Assembly (NCBI GenBank): GCA_964369165.1
Contig: CAYJFE010000049.1
Location: forward strand, 1-21,324
Direction: 5' to 3'
Origin: CAYJAZ01 sp964369165
GTDB taxonomy: Bacteria > Desulfobacterota > Desulfovibrionia > Desulfovibrionales > Desulfovibrionaceae
DNA length: 21,324 nt
Shown: piece after piece, positions 7,039-16,081 of the stretch
Layout: each line of letters starts with the position of its first letter
Position numbering within the stretch: the first letter of the stretch is position 1
Notes under the pieces: generated by a model
The model's database searches: none
The model's input: only the letters and a program-made list of their open reading frames with translations
What the model was told of the DNA's origin: nothing
Made by a program: the position numbers and the translations under genes

Positions 7039-7091
7039 GCAGCACAAGATTTTCTTTTTTAATCTCAAATTATAAAAAAATCTTTTGCTGC
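7039..7091 (+). promoter_or_regulatory. Hairpin between rpmH and rnpA
   Basis: GCAGCA plus AAGATTTT (7039-7053) pairs with AAAATCTT plus TGCTGC (7077-7091), 14 bp with one mismatch. The loop is AT-rich, and no T-tract follows. It may set the high rpmH to low rnpA expression ratio by processing or partial termination. Confidence 0.6.
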
Positions 7092-7110
7092 TATATGTAT
7101 CAATCTTGTA

Positions 7111-7485
7111 ATGTATACAATGGATCACACTTTTGGAAAGGAAAAAAGACTTCTCAAAAGGGCTGAATTTTCAAACTGCTATAATAACGGAAATAAATTT
7201 CATTCCCGTTATTTTCTTGCATTCATAGTACGACATGATTTTTCTGAAAATGCTCTCCAAACTAAGGTGGGCTTTGCAGTAACTAAGAAAATCGGAAATG
7301 CCGTTATAAGAAACAGAATGAAGCGGCTTTTACGCGAATTTTGTCGATTGAATCAGCACCTTCTTCCCCAAAATGCCTCTATTGTCATCACACCAAAGAA
7401 ACATATACGAGTAGACACACTCACCTATATTGAAGTAGAAGAAGAACTGCAAAAACTTTTTAAAAAATCACATGAAGAATCTTAA
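7111..7485 (+). CDS. rnpA: Ribonuclease P protein component
   Basis: 124 residues. This protein subunit supports the catalytic RNA of RNase P in 5' maturation of tRNA. It shows the family pattern: KEKRLLKRAEF near the start, then VGFAVTKKIGNAVIRNRMKR with the conserved RNR element around residues 58-72, and the basic REFCR helix. Start choice is uncertain: ATG at 7111 and ATG at 7120 are both possible and neither has a clear Shine-Dalgarno site, which fits weak translation relative to rpmH. Its end overlaps yidD by 14 bases. Confidence 0.95.
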   Translation: MYTMDHTFGKEKRLLKRAEFSNCYNNGNKFHSRYFLAFIVRHDFSENALQTKVGFAVTKKIGNAVIRNRMKRLLREFCRLNQHLLPQNASIVITPKKHIRVDTLTYIEVEEELQKLFKKSHEES

Positions 7486-7711
7486 GTTTATAGCTAAGCA
7501 GTGTTTTGTATTACCAATAAAATTCTATAAGAAATGTATTTCGCCTATGCTACCAAACGCCTGTCGCTACTATCCCTCTTGTTCAACTTATGCGATTGAA
7601 GCCTTTGAAGTGCATGGAGTTATGCGCGGATTATACCTTACTGTACGTCGTCTTTTGCGTTGCAATCCTTGGTTTGAAGGCGGTTTTGACCCCGTTCCAC
7701 CTAAAAAATAA
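7472..7711 (+). CDS. yidD: Membrane protein insertion efficiency factor YidD
   Basis: 79 residues. It is a small membrane-associated protein thought to assist YidC-dependent insertion. It has the family signature CRYYPSCSTYA at about 31-41 and ends with RRLLRCNPW and GGFDPVP. The N-terminus is amphipathic (PIKFYKKCISP). It overlaps the 3' end of rnpA, which suggests translational coupling, and precedes yidC by 81 nt, the usual gene order. Confidence 0.97.
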   Translation: MKNLKFIAKQCFVLPIKFYKKCISPMLPNACRYYPSCSTYAIEAFEVHGVMRGLYLTVRRLLRCNPWFEGGFDPVPPKK

Positions 7712-7792
7712 CGCAGAATTTTCATTATATACAGTTATTTATATTGCTAAGAAACATATGCCTACATAAGCTTAATTCGTAAGGAATTATGT

Positions 7793-9391
7793 ATGGATAC
7801 CAAACGCGTTGTACTTGCTACGGTACTTTGTTTCGCTATTTTATTCGGATGGACAGAACTGTCCCTCTATATGGGCTGGACTCCAGAACCAGTTCCAGTT
7901 ACTGAACAAGAAACTTCAGTAGGAGCAGTCGATACTCCACAAGAAGCAATCGAAGCTCCCGCACCAGTGGCTCAATTTGTTCCACAAGAAGGTAGAGAGA
8001 TTGTCATCGATACTCCTCTTTATTCAGCCACATTGCACACAAGTGGTGCCATACTAAAATCATTCAAATTAAAAAAATACTCTGCCGAACTTGGTGAAGA
8101 TGTTCCTGTTGAAATAATTACAGAAGTCGCTAGTCAAGTTTCACCAATGGGTATACTCTATTCTGGCCAACCAACTTGGCATATGGGCTCATGGGCAAGT
8201 GATGCACAAAGCACAACTTTAGCTGAAGGGCAAGAAAGCCAATTAGTATTTCTTGGCGAAGTAAATGGCGTGCAAATGAAGCGTACATTAACTTTTAATG
8301 CAGATACTTACCTTATAGAAGAAGATCTAGAGCTTATTGCACAAAATGCACAAACAGCAAGAATTTCTTTTACTTTAGCAACAACAACTCTTGCTGGCGG
8401 CAATAACACTTACGACACCATGAAAGTCGTTTATGATCTTGACGATAGTCTTGAAGAAGAAAATGACGTAGACGAACTTACAGAAGAAGGCTTCTTGCAA
8501 AATGGTGTATTTGCATGGGCTGGACTAGCAAGCAATTATTTTCTTGCTTCAGTTGCTCCACAAAGCGATTCAATGGCAACTCTTAAAGCCCGCATTCAAC
8601 AAGGTGTTTGGCGTGTTGCTTTAGAAGAAGGCGATGTTTCACTTTCACCAAATCAAGTTTTTACCATGCAAAACAATTGGTGGTTTGGCCCAAAAGAGCG
8701 TAGTCTTTTAGAAAATGCACCACAAAATATGGTGTCAGCTACAAATCTTGGCTTCTTTGATAGCATTGCTCGTCCGATGGTATGGTTTATGGAACAAATC
8801 TATAAATTTGTACCAAACTGGGGTCTTGTTATTATTATCTTTACTATACTTATCAAACTTGCCTTCTGGCCACTCACACGTTCAAGCTTTACTTCAATGG
8901 AAAAAATGAAACGTATCCAGCCAATGGTGAAAGAAATTCAAGATAAATATAAAGACGATAGAGAAGCACTTAGCCGTGAAACAATGCAATTGTATAGAAC
9001 CTATGGCGTAAACCCTCTTGGTGGTTGCCTTCCAATTCTTATACAAATCCCTGTATTTTTTGCACTTTACCAAGCTTTACTCCAATCTTTAGCCCTTCGT
9101 CATTCAAGCTTTATCTCCTACCTTCCTTTCACAGATATACTTTGGCTTGCTGACCTTTCTGCAAAAGATCCTCTCTACATCACTCCAATCATTATGGGTG
9201 GCACAATGTTCTTGCAACAATATATGTCACCAGCAATGGGCGATCCTACACAAAGAAAAATGATGCTCTTTATGCCTATCATTTTCACATTTATGTTCCT
9301 AAACTTCCCTTCTGGCCTTGTTCTATACTGGCTTATGAGTAACGTATTCTCTATAGTTCAGCAATGGTTTACTCTACGTAAAATCAAATAG
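7793..9391 (+). CDS. yidC: Membrane protein insertase YidC
   Basis: 532 residues. YidC inserts and folds inner-membrane proteins, alone or with SecYEG. It is the Gram-negative form: TM1 at about 6-28, a large periplasmic beta-domain (about 30-325), then the conserved five-helix core. The core is seen in NWGLVIIIFT, WPLTRSSFTSMEKMK, NPLGGCLPILIQIPVFFALY and FLNFPSGLVLYWL. Lys355 stands where E. coli has the groove arginine R366 (aligned by eye); lysine keeps the positive charge. The start has AAGGAA upstream. khpB follows after 33 nt, so they are probably co-transcribed. Confidence 0.98.
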   Translation: MDTKRVVLATVLCFAILFGWTELSLYMGWTPEPVPVTEQETSVGAVDTPQEAIEAPAPVAQFVPQEGREIVIDTPLYSATLHTSGAILKSFKLKKYSAELGEDVPVEIITEVASQVSPMGILYSGQPTWHMGSWASDAQSTTLAEGQESQLVFLGEVNGVQMKRTLTFNADTYLIEEDLELIAQNAQTARISFTLATTTLAGGNNTYDTMKVVYDLDDSLEEENDVDELTEEGFLQNGVFAWAGLASNYFLASVAPQSDSMATLKARIQQGVWRVALEEGDVSLSPNQVFTMQNNWWFGPKERSLLENAPQNMVSATNLGFFDSIARPMVWFMEQIYKFVPNWGLVIIIFTILIKLAFWPLTRSSFTSMEKMKRIQPMVKEIQDKYKDDREALSRETMQLYRTYGVNPLGGCLPILIQIPVFFALYQALLQSLALRHSSFISYLPFTDILWLADLSAKDPLYITPIIMGGTMFLQQYMSPAMGDPTQRKMMLFMPIIFTFMFLNFPSGLVLYWLMSNVFSIVQQWFTLRKIK

Positions 9392-9424
9392 TTTAGTAAT
9401 ACATTCTAGAAAAAAGGAAATATT

Positions 9425-10396
9425 ATGTCTGACTTTAAAGAATTTGAAGCAAAAACACTCGATGCCGCTATTCAAAATGCTTGCGATTATTTTAATACTG
9501 ATCGCGGCAAACTTGAAATCAATATACTAGAAGATGCTAAAACTGGTATCTTTGGTATTATAGGCTCTCGAAATGCAAAAATCGAAGCAAAGAAAACTTC
9601 TTTCACAGAAATGACTAAAGTTTTTACTAAAAAAGAAGAAAAAACTAAAGAAACAAAAGTAAAAGAAGAAGTAAAAAGCGAAAATAAAACTGTAGCTAAA
9701 GTTGATAAAAAAGAAGTAGCTAAAGTTGAAAAGAAAGAAATCGCTAAAGTTGAAGAAGCAAAACCACCTAAGTTAGTGGAAAAAAATGAAGTAGCAAAGA
9801 TCGAAAAAGCAAAAGTTCCAGCAGTTAAAGAAGAAAAAATTCAAGCACTTGCACCTAAAGAAGAAGTAGTAGCTAAAAAATACGATGAAGAGTCCGCTTT
9901 AAAACGCACTCCTCTTGCTGACCTTGATCAAGAATTGCTTATAAATACTGGCAACGAAGTTATTCACGCTCTTTTGAATCTCATCATTGAAGGTGATGAA
10001 ATAAACATTGAAGTACAGAATGACAGACTTTGCATGGCTATTGAGACAGAAAATTCAGGGCTTCTTATTGGAAAAGAAGGGCAAACACTTGCCGCAATTG
10101 AATATTTGACAACACGCATTATCTCTAAAAAATTAGGCACTAGCGTGCGTGTCCAAATTGAAGTAGGCGATTATCGCTCACGTCAAGATCAGAGATTACA
10201 CGAATTTGCACTCACTTTGGCAGAAAGAGTCATAGAGTCAGGAAAATCAGCCTCTACTCGCCCTCTTTCCGCTTATCAGCGCCGCATTGTGCACCTCGCT
10301 TTACAAGAAATGCCAGATGTTCAGACAAGATCAATTGGCGATGGTTCAATGAAAAGAGTTGTTCTCTCGCGTGTTAAAAATACAAAACGTGCATAA
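9425..10396 (+). CDS. khpB: RNA-binding protein KhpB (Jag)
   Basis: 323 residues. It is an RNA-binding protein linked in other bacteria to cell elongation, division and post-transcriptional control. Residues 1-58 form the Jag_N domain (EFEAKTLDAAI, ILEDAKTGIFGIIG). About 59-160 is a Lys/Glu/Val-rich low-complexity linker with repeated KKEVAKVE-like units. About 170-245 is the KH domain with its GxxG loop as IGKEGQT. About 250-312 is the R3H domain with RRIVH. The ribosome site AAGGAAA is clear. It sits in its usual place after yidC. The next genes are psd-pssA rather than mnmE, which often follows in other bacteria. Confidence 0.95.
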   Translation: MSDFKEFEAKTLDAAIQNACDYFNTDRGKLEINILEDAKTGIFGIIGSRNAKIEAKKTSFTEMTKVFTKKEEKTKETKVKEEVKSENKTVAKVDKKEVAKVEKKEIAKVEEAKPPKLVEKNEVAKIEKAKVPAVKEEKIQALAPKEEVVAKKYDEESALKRTPLADLDQELLINTGNEVIHALLNLIIEGDEINIEVQNDRLCMAIETENSGLLIGKEGQTLAAIEYLTTRIISKKLGTSVRVQIEVGDYRSRQDQRLHEFALTLAERVIESGKSASTRPLSAYQRRIVHLALQEMPDVQTRSIGDGSMKRVVLSRVKNTKRA

Positions 10397-10480
10397 ACAG
10401 TAAATAAATCTATGAGCTTGTTTTACGAAATACTGTAAACCAATCTCTAACATTAGTTTATCAACCTAAAGGAGCAAAAT

Positions 10481-11152
10481 ATGCAAGATAAAGACTTCAC
10501 ACATATTACTCAAGGTAAATTTGGCATTGCAAACGAGGGTTACCCACTCTTGACTTTTCTTTTCTTGGCCACACTCTCTTTTGCTCTTTTAGAATGCGCT
10601 TTTATCACAATTATATTATTAGCAGCTTTCTTCTTCACACTACATTTTTTCAGAGATCCTGAACGTGTCACTCCGCAAGAAAAAGGCCTTGGTATTTCTC
10701 CAGCTGATGGTGAAATTATCCGCATACAAGAAAGAGAAGACCCTATTGACGGCGAAACAAAGACCTGTATTTCGATCTTTATGAATGTCTTTTCTGTACA
10801 CGTGAACCGTGCACCTATCGAAGGTAAAGTCACAAAAATCATTTACATTCCTGGCAAATTCTTCAATGCTGCACTTGATAAAGCAAGCACTGACAATGAG
10901 CGTTGCGCCTATCAGATGCAAGACAATGAAGAAAATGCTTGGACTTTTGTGCAAATTTCTGGCTTGATTGCAAGAAGAATTGTGTGTAAGGTTGAAGAAG
11001 GCACAATGCTTCGCCGTGCAGCACGTTTTGGCATGATACGCTTTGGCTCAAGAGTTGATGTCTATATTCCAAAAACTTATGCGCCAAGTGTTTCTATCGG
11101 GCAAAAAGTATTTGCTGGCGAAAGCGTCATTTCAAAGAAAATGGAAGGCTAA
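10481..11152 (+). CDS. psd: Phosphatidylserine decarboxylase, short form
   Basis: 223 residues. It converts phosphatidylserine to phosphatidylethanolamine at the inner membrane. Residues about 20-55 are hydrophobic membrane anchor. The core shows PADGEI, the family stretch FMNVFSVHVNRAPIEGKV and the self-cleavage site RFGSRVDVY, where cleavage before Ser190 would make the pyruvoyl cofactor. The length and GS site fit the short, archaeal-like or proteobacterial type rather than the longer E. coli type. AAAGGAG precedes the start. pssA follows by 35 nt, giving consecutive steps of one pathway. Confidence 0.95.
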   Translation: MQDKDFTHITQGKFGIANEGYPLLTFLFLATLSFALLECAFITIILLAAFFFTLHFFRDPERVTPQEKGLGISPADGEIIRIQEREDPIDGETKTCISIFMNVFSVHVNRAPIEGKVTKIIYIPGKFFNAALDKASTDNERCAYQMQDNEENAWTFVQISGLIARRIVCKVEEGTMLRRAARFGMIRFGSRVDVYIPKTYAPSVSIGQKVFAGESVISKKMEG

Positions 11153-11187
11153 TAGATTTATATAAATGTCATTAATGTGAGGAATTT

Positions 11188-11976
11188 ATGGAAGAAAACA
11201 CAGTCAAACAAGCGAAAAGAACTTCTATTCGCAGAAAAGCAGTCTATATTCTACCGAATCTCTTCACATCTGCGGCAATTTTTCTTGGCTTCTACAGTAT
11301 AATATTAGGCATAGGCGGCCACTATCGTCAAGCAGCTTTCTGTATATTTTTTGCAGCACTCATGGACGGGCTTGACGGAAAAGTTGCCAGACTCACAAAC
11401 ACGCAAAGTGAATTTGGCATTCAATATGATTCGCTCTCAGACCTCACTTCTTTTGGTATGGCTCCAGCTGTAATGATGTGGACATGGCAATTGCATAATT
11501 TTGGCAGACTTGGCATAAGCGTTGCCTTCCTCATACTTGCTTGCGCCGCACTTCGTCTTGCAAGGTTCAATGTTTCCACTTCAATAACACCATCAAGCGC
11601 AGCAAACAAAAAGTTTTTCACCGGCCTTCCTAGCCCTGCCGCTGGTTGTGCACTTGCTTCATTTGTATTATTTTCTAACTATTTACCGCGTTTTCTTACA
11701 GCTTATCTTGAAAATATTACGCTTGTTTTGTCAGCCTTCACAGCTATTCTGATGGTCACAAGAATACGTTATTTTGCCTTTAAAGATCTAGATTTTGTCA
11801 AAAAACACCCTCTAGGTACTCTTGTGAGTATTATTGTTGTGTTTGGAATTGTCTTTTCTCGCCCCTCCCTATTTATATTTATTTTCTTCTTTATCTATAT
11901 GATAGCTGGCATTTTATATACTTATTTCTATATTCCTTACAGAAATAAATATCCAAAATCACTTACAAATATATAG
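11188..11976 (+). CDS. pssA: CDP-diacylglycerol--serine O-phosphatidyltransferase
   Basis: 262 residues. It makes phosphatidylserine from CDP-diacylglycerol and serine, the substrate for Psd next door. The CDP-alcohol phosphotransferase motif is complete: D60, D63-G64, A67-R68, G77, D81 and D85, in DGLDGKVARL...GIQYDSLSD. Hydrophobic segments before and after it give a multi-pass inner-membrane protein. The GAGG ribosome site and the close spacing to psd indicate an operon. It converges on priA with only 11 nt between stop codons and no evident terminator. Confidence 0.95.
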   Translation: MEENTVKQAKRTSIRRKAVYILPNLFTSAAIFLGFYSIILGIGGHYRQAAFCIFFAALMDGLDGKVARLTNTQSEFGIQYDSLSDLTSFGMAPAVMMWTWQLHNFGRLGISVAFLILACAALRLARFNVSTSITPSSAANKKFFTGLPSPAAGCALASFVLFSNYLPRFLTAYLENITLVLSAFTAILMVTRIRYFAFKDLDFVKKHPLGTLVSIIVVFGIVFSRPSLFIFIFFFIYMIAGILYTYFYIPYRNKYPKSLTNI

Positions 11977-11987
11977 TACAAACTCAA

Positions 11988-14441
11988 TTAAAGCATATTG
12001 ATTGGATCTATATCCAAAGAAATACGAACCTCTTTTAAAAGTGGATTTTCTTGTTTCATTTTGAGTAAAGCAATGTAAGACATGCGTATACTTTTCCAAT
12101 CTTGCGATTTGACAAGGCATTGATAACGGCGAATATTTTGTATAATACCAATAGGCGAAGCCGCAGGGCCAAGAATACGCACATTATCTTCTTTAGCAGT
12201 CTTCAAAGTTTTTGAAATAAGATTGATTATTTCAGTATAATTTTTCACTGTAAAAGGTATTGAAATTCTTATTAATGCCAATTTTACAAAGGGTGGATAC
12301 AATCTTTTTTGCCTCAAAGCTATTTCGTAGGCATAAAAATTTTCATAGTCATGATTTATCACATATTGCCAACAATAATGTTTTGTATCGCGTGTTTGTA
12401 TAAGCACTTTACCATCAGTAAGTTCGCGCCCTGCTCTTCCTGCTGATTGTACAAGAAGCTGAAAAGTTCGCTCTGCAGCACGATAATCAGGAAAATTAAG
12501 GCTCATATCACCATCAGCTATAATTGCAAGAGAAACAAAGGGAAAATGATGCCCCTTAGAAAGCATCTGCGTGCCTACAAGTATTGAAGCTTCTTTACGA
12601 GAAAACTTCGCCAAAATCTCTTCCATACTCCCTTGCCTGCGAGTCGAATCTCGATCAAGCCGTAGTATTGCTTTTTCTTTATTATAATCACTTCCAAGAG
12701 TCTGTAAAAATTCAGCTAATTGTTCTTCAAGCTTTTCAGTGCCATCACCTAAAGGTTGAAAAGCCATAGACTTGCAATTTGAACAACAAGAAGGAAATGG
12801 GCGAGAATAATTGCAATAATGGCAGGACAAAACTTCTCTTTTCTTGTGATATGTCAAGGCTATAGAACAATGAGGGCATTTTTGTACTTCTTTACACTCT
12901 AGGCAGTACATCACAGGAGAGTAACCACGTCTATTAAGAAGAATAACCGCTTGCTCGTCCTTTTCCAAGCATTCTTTCAATGCTTCAAGTGCCTGAGCAC
13001 TTAATAGACCTGCTTTTGACTGCGATGAAATATCCACAAGCTCTATATTTGGCAAAGCACCACCGCCTACTCGAGATTTCAAGACATCACAAGCAAGTTG
13101 TCCTTCTTTGATCGCATAGTAAGTTTTTATATCAGGCGTTGCTGAGCCAATTATCATCAAGGCATTATGCCATTTAGCCCTGTGCCATGCAATTTCTTTA
13201 GCATGATAGAAAAATTTCTCGTCTTGCTTATAGGAAGCGTCGTGCTCTTCATCCAAGACAATCAATCCTAGACTTAAATTTACTGAATGAAAGAGAGCTG
13301 AGCGAGTGCCTATAATTATCACAGGATTTTCTTCTGAAGCTATCTCTTTGTAATTCCTTGCTCTTCTTTGTGCACTTTGATAGCCGTGAGAAAAATAAAT
13401 CTTTGCTTTAGGTAAATATTTTTCAACATCTTTTTTTAGTTTAATAGCTAAAGCAACTTCGGGTGCAAGGAGAAAAACAGAACGCCCTTGGAGCAAAGTT
13501 TGCCTTGCTAATTCAAGATAAGTAGCTGTTTTTCCAGAACCTGTTACTCCATACAAAAAGCGTAATTCAGCCCTTTTTTCTTTTATAGCCAAAATTCCAT
13601 GGTTGATAGCTTCTTCTTGATCTTCAGAAAATTCAAAATTAAATTCTGATTCCTGCACAGTGGACTCTAAAAGTGAGAGGAGTTCTTCCTCAGCTTGCAT
13701 TTCAGGATCTAATTCATTTGAATCATTATTTTTTTTATTATCATACTCCTCATCTATTGGAAGAAGAGAGAGAATACCGAGTTTCAATAAAGCTGTAATA
13801 GTTGCATTTGCGCTTGCACCAAAAAGATTATTCAAATGCCTACGAGTGCATTGTGAATTCTCGTAAAGATAATCCAAAATTTCTCTTTGTTTTTGGGCAT
13901 TTGGACGAATATTCCAAGGCGGATCTTTAGCTAATATACACAATTCATGTGCCGCACTATCCTCAGCCAATTCAATAAGACGCACTTCATCGCCTAAAAA
14001 ATATCTTTCAAAAAGACTGGTCGCCACTGCAAGATCATATTCCTTAAGAGCCTTGAATGAATGAATAATTGGCTTCGAATTTGTTATAAATTCTTTCAAG
14101 CGTAATTTCTGCGTTGTTCTCAAAGCTTGAGGGAGAATATTTGCTAATATCTGCCCTTTTGCTTGCACTTGCCTTACACTCAAACTCTCGACAAGTTCAA
14201 CAATCTCTTGATTTAAAAGACTTTCTTTTTCTAAAACCCAAGTAAGATTTTTGATCTGCACACCTTTATTTAGCCCATGCTCTTTAAGCAATTCAACAAC
14301 TATGCCCACGCGCAAAGCACCATTACCCAATGGAATGGCTACGCGCATACCTTTCTTCAAATATTTCGCACTGATATAAGACGGAAGAGCATAGGTAAGC
14401 TCAGTATAAGGCGGCGATAATAAAGCAATTTTGCAATACAT
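11988..14441 (-). CDS. priA: Primosomal helicase PriA
   Basis: 817 residues, slightly longer than E. coli PriA. It is a 3'-5' DNA helicase that reloads the replisome at stalled forks. It has the N-terminal DNA-binding domain, Walker A GVTGSGKT at about 296-303 and Walker B DEEH at about 395. A zinc-binding cysteine cluster lies at about 513-553 (CLEC, CPHC, CHYC, CSNC), followed by helicase motifs V/VI (GTQMLSKGHHF, QSAGRAGR). Its ribosome site AGGG overlaps the proB stop codon 9 nt upstream, indicating translational coupling. It is the last gene of the thiE operon. Confidence 0.97.
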   Translation of the reverse strand: MYCKIALLSPPYTELTYALPSYISAKYLKKGMRVAIPLGNGALRVGIVVELLKEHGLNKGVQIKNLTWVLEKESLLNQEIVELVESLSVRQVQAKGQILANILPQALRTTQKLRLKEFITNSKPIIHSFKALKEYDLAVATSLFERYFLGDEVRLIELAEDSAAHELCILAKDPPWNIRPNAQKQREILDYLYENSQCTRRHLNNLFGASANATITALLKLGILSLLPIDEEYDNKKNNDSNELDPEMQAEEELLSLLESTVQESEFNFEFSEDQEEAINHGILAIKEKRAELRFLYGVTGSGKTATYLELARQTLLQGRSVFLLAPEVALAIKLKKDVEKYLPKAKIYFSHGYQSAQRRARNYKEIASEENPVIIIGTRSALFHSVNLSLGLIVLDEEHDASYKQDEKFFYHAKEIAWHRAKWHNALMIIGSATPDIKTYYAIKEGQLACDVLKSRVGGGALPNIELVDISSQSKAGLLSAQALEALKECLEKDEQAVILLNRRGYSPVMYCLECKEVQKCPHCSIALTYHKKREVLSCHYCNYSRPFPSCCSNCKSMAFQPLGDGTEKLEEQLAEFLQTLGSDYNKEKAILRLDRDSTRRQGSMEEILAKFSRKEASILVGTQMLSKGHHFPFVSLAIIADGDMSLNFPDYRAAERTFQLLVQSAGRAGRELTDGKVLIQTRDTKHYCWQYVINHDYENFYAYEIALRQKRLYPPFVKLALIRISIPFTVKNYTEIINLISKTLKTAKEDNVRILGPAASPIGIIQNIRRYQCLVKSQDWKSIRMSYIALLKMKQENPLLKEVRISLDIDPINML

Positions 14442-14449
14442 TACTTGCC

Positions 14450-15610
14450 CTAAATAGCTGCATTTAAAAGCATATTATCTCTATGAATAACTTCAAGATA
14501 GTGGGCATTTCCTAAAATAGCCGCCACCTCTACTCTTTTTTTGCCATAAATTTTTAGCAAATCTTCGCTTGAATAGTTCACGAGGCCCACTGCAAAAGGC
14601 TTATTTTCATGCATAAGGCGAACCAAATCACCTTCTTTGAATTGACCTTCTATACCTACAATCCCCGCAGGCAAAAGAGATTTTCCTTTATTTATAAGGG
14701 CTTCAGAAGCTCCTTCATCAAGATGCAAACTTCCCTTTGGCGCAGTTTTATAGGCCATCCAATACTTTTTACGTGAAATATGTTTTTGTGAAGGCATAAT
14801 CCAAGTACCTAGATTTACATCTTTAAATGCTTGAAGTATAATATCTTTTTCACGCCCAGGCAAAATATATGTTGGCACACAAAGCTGTGCGGCACGCCTA
14901 GCTGACAAAAGTTTTGAATACATTCCGCCTGTGCCTACAGTTGTTTTTCCGCCGCAAAGTGCGTCTATATCAAGTTTTTCTATATCCTCAATACAAGGAA
15001 TAATGGAAATTTCTTTATTCTTATTTGTGAGTGGATTTTCTGCCAAAACTCCGCCTGTTGAGGTGAGATTAATAGACAAATTACCTTCCACAGCATTCAA
15101 AAGGTAGGAAGCAAGCGCGTCATTATCGCCAAACTTCAATTCATCTACTGCAACAGTATCGTTTTCATTAATAATAGGAACGACCTGCATATCTAAGAGT
15201 TTTATCAAAGTGTTACGAGCGTTTAGAAAGCGTTCTCTATTTTTGAAATCGTCACGAGTCAAAAGCACTTGCGCCGTCAATAAAGAATATTTTGCAAAAA
15301 GTTCATCGTAAATATGCATAAGCTTGCCCTGCCCTATAGCGGCAGCGGCTTGCTTTCCTGAAAGTCCATCGAGTAGACTTTCGTCGATATTGAACTTACG
15401 TAGATTTGCCCGACCAGCTGAAACTGCACCCGAAGAAACAAGTACAACTCGCTTGTTTTCCTTCACTAATTGTGCAATTTGAGCAACAATATTTTCCAAA
15501 ATCTGCATCGAAAGGCCATTTTCGTCTGTCAATACAGCAGAGCCCACCTTGACGACAATAGTCTGCACCTTTTCCAAATATTTAGCTTTATCTTCTTTCC
15601 AATTTTCCAT
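14450..15610 (-). CDS. proB: Glutamate 5-kinase with PUA domain
   Basis: 386 residues. It phosphorylates glutamate in the first step of proline synthesis. The N-terminal amino-acid kinase domain (about 15-270) shows VVKVGSAVLT, GLSGKQAAAAIGQGKLM, IINENDTVAVDELKFGDND and GTGGMYSKLLSARRA. The C-terminal PUA domain is at about 285-375 (GSLHLDEGA, LLPAGIVGI). The usual LTDxxGLY reads LTSTGGVL, a modest variation. proA is not adjacent. It lies 14 nt after the small membrane-protein gene and 8 nt before priA. Confidence 0.96.
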   Translation of the reverse strand: MENWKEDKAKYLEKVQTIVVKVGSAVLTDENGLSMQILENIVAQIAQLVKENKRVVLVSSGAVSAGRANLRKFNIDESLLDGLSGKQAAAAIGQGKLMHIYDELFAKYSLLTAQVLLTRDDFKNRERFLNARNTLIKLLDMQVVPIINENDTVAVDELKFGDNDALASYLLNAVEGNLSINLTSTGGVLAENPLTNKNKEISIIPCIEDIEKLDIDALCGGKTTVGTGGMYSKLLSARRAAQLCVPTYILPGREKDIILQAFKDVNLGTWIMPSQKHISRKKYWMAYKTAPKGSLHLDEGASEALINKGKSLLPAGIVGIEGQFKEGDLVRLMHENKPFAVGLVNYSSEDLLKIYGKKRVEVAAILGNAHYLEVIHRDNMLLNAAI

Positions 15611-15624
15611 TTTCTACTTCACAA

Positions 15625-16065
15625 TTATTTTTTATCTTCAACACTATAATCTTCAGGGGCAATATCATAGACTATACTCTCAGGATTTTTTGCTTCTTGA
15701 GAGAAATTATCGCTCGAATATTCAGGCTGTTGGCTAGATATATGAAATCTTTCTTGTGCTTGATTGTCTTCGTTTGCTCCTTGCTTATTCGAGTAAACAT
15801 ATCTTACACTTCGCTTGACAAAAGGACCATTTTGCGTAAAGCCTTGAGCATCTTCATACACTTGATACTCACCATTTGCTTGGCCAGCTTGAAAAGCCTT
15901 GACTGCTTTTTTATATTTATACCAAATATATATTATAAAAGCTAAAATAAAGGGCAATAGAGCCAAGAATACATAAAAGCCCACAAATAAGACTGCGCCT
16001 AAGACAATAAGAAAAAATATTGTCTGCACCACAGTCATAATGGGTGATTGTTGTTGTCTATACAT
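15625..16065 (-). CDS. Small membrane protein of unknown function
   Basis: 146 residues, not recognised. Residues about 9-47 are almost wholly hydrophobic, enough for a helical hairpin or one long segment, and end in YKYKK. The remainder is a polar, Gln/Asn/Glu-rich, probably disordered tail. By the positive-inside rule the tail is probably cytoplasmic. The gene is embedded in an operon with 16-nt (thiE) and 14-nt (proB) gaps, so it is very probably expressed. The ribosome site is weak. Reality is supported by tight packing; function is unknown. Confidence 0.75.
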   Translation of the reverse strand: MYRQQQSPIMTVVQTIFFLIVLGAVLFVGFYVFLALLPFILAFIIYIWYKYKKAVKAFQAGQANGEYQVYEDAQGFTQNGPFVKRSVRYVYSNKQGANEDNQAQERFHISSQQPEYSSDNFSQEAKNPESIVYDIAPEDYSVEDKK

Positions 16066-16081
16066 TTTTACTCACTTGTTT

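Noticed and set aside
10397..10440. Weak similarity of the khpB-psd spacer (ATGAGCTTG) to the repeat family, and a 6-bp ACAGTA/TACTGT inverted repeat
   Set aside because: The match stops after nine bases and lacks the AATCTTTAGCGA core; the stem is too short to call.
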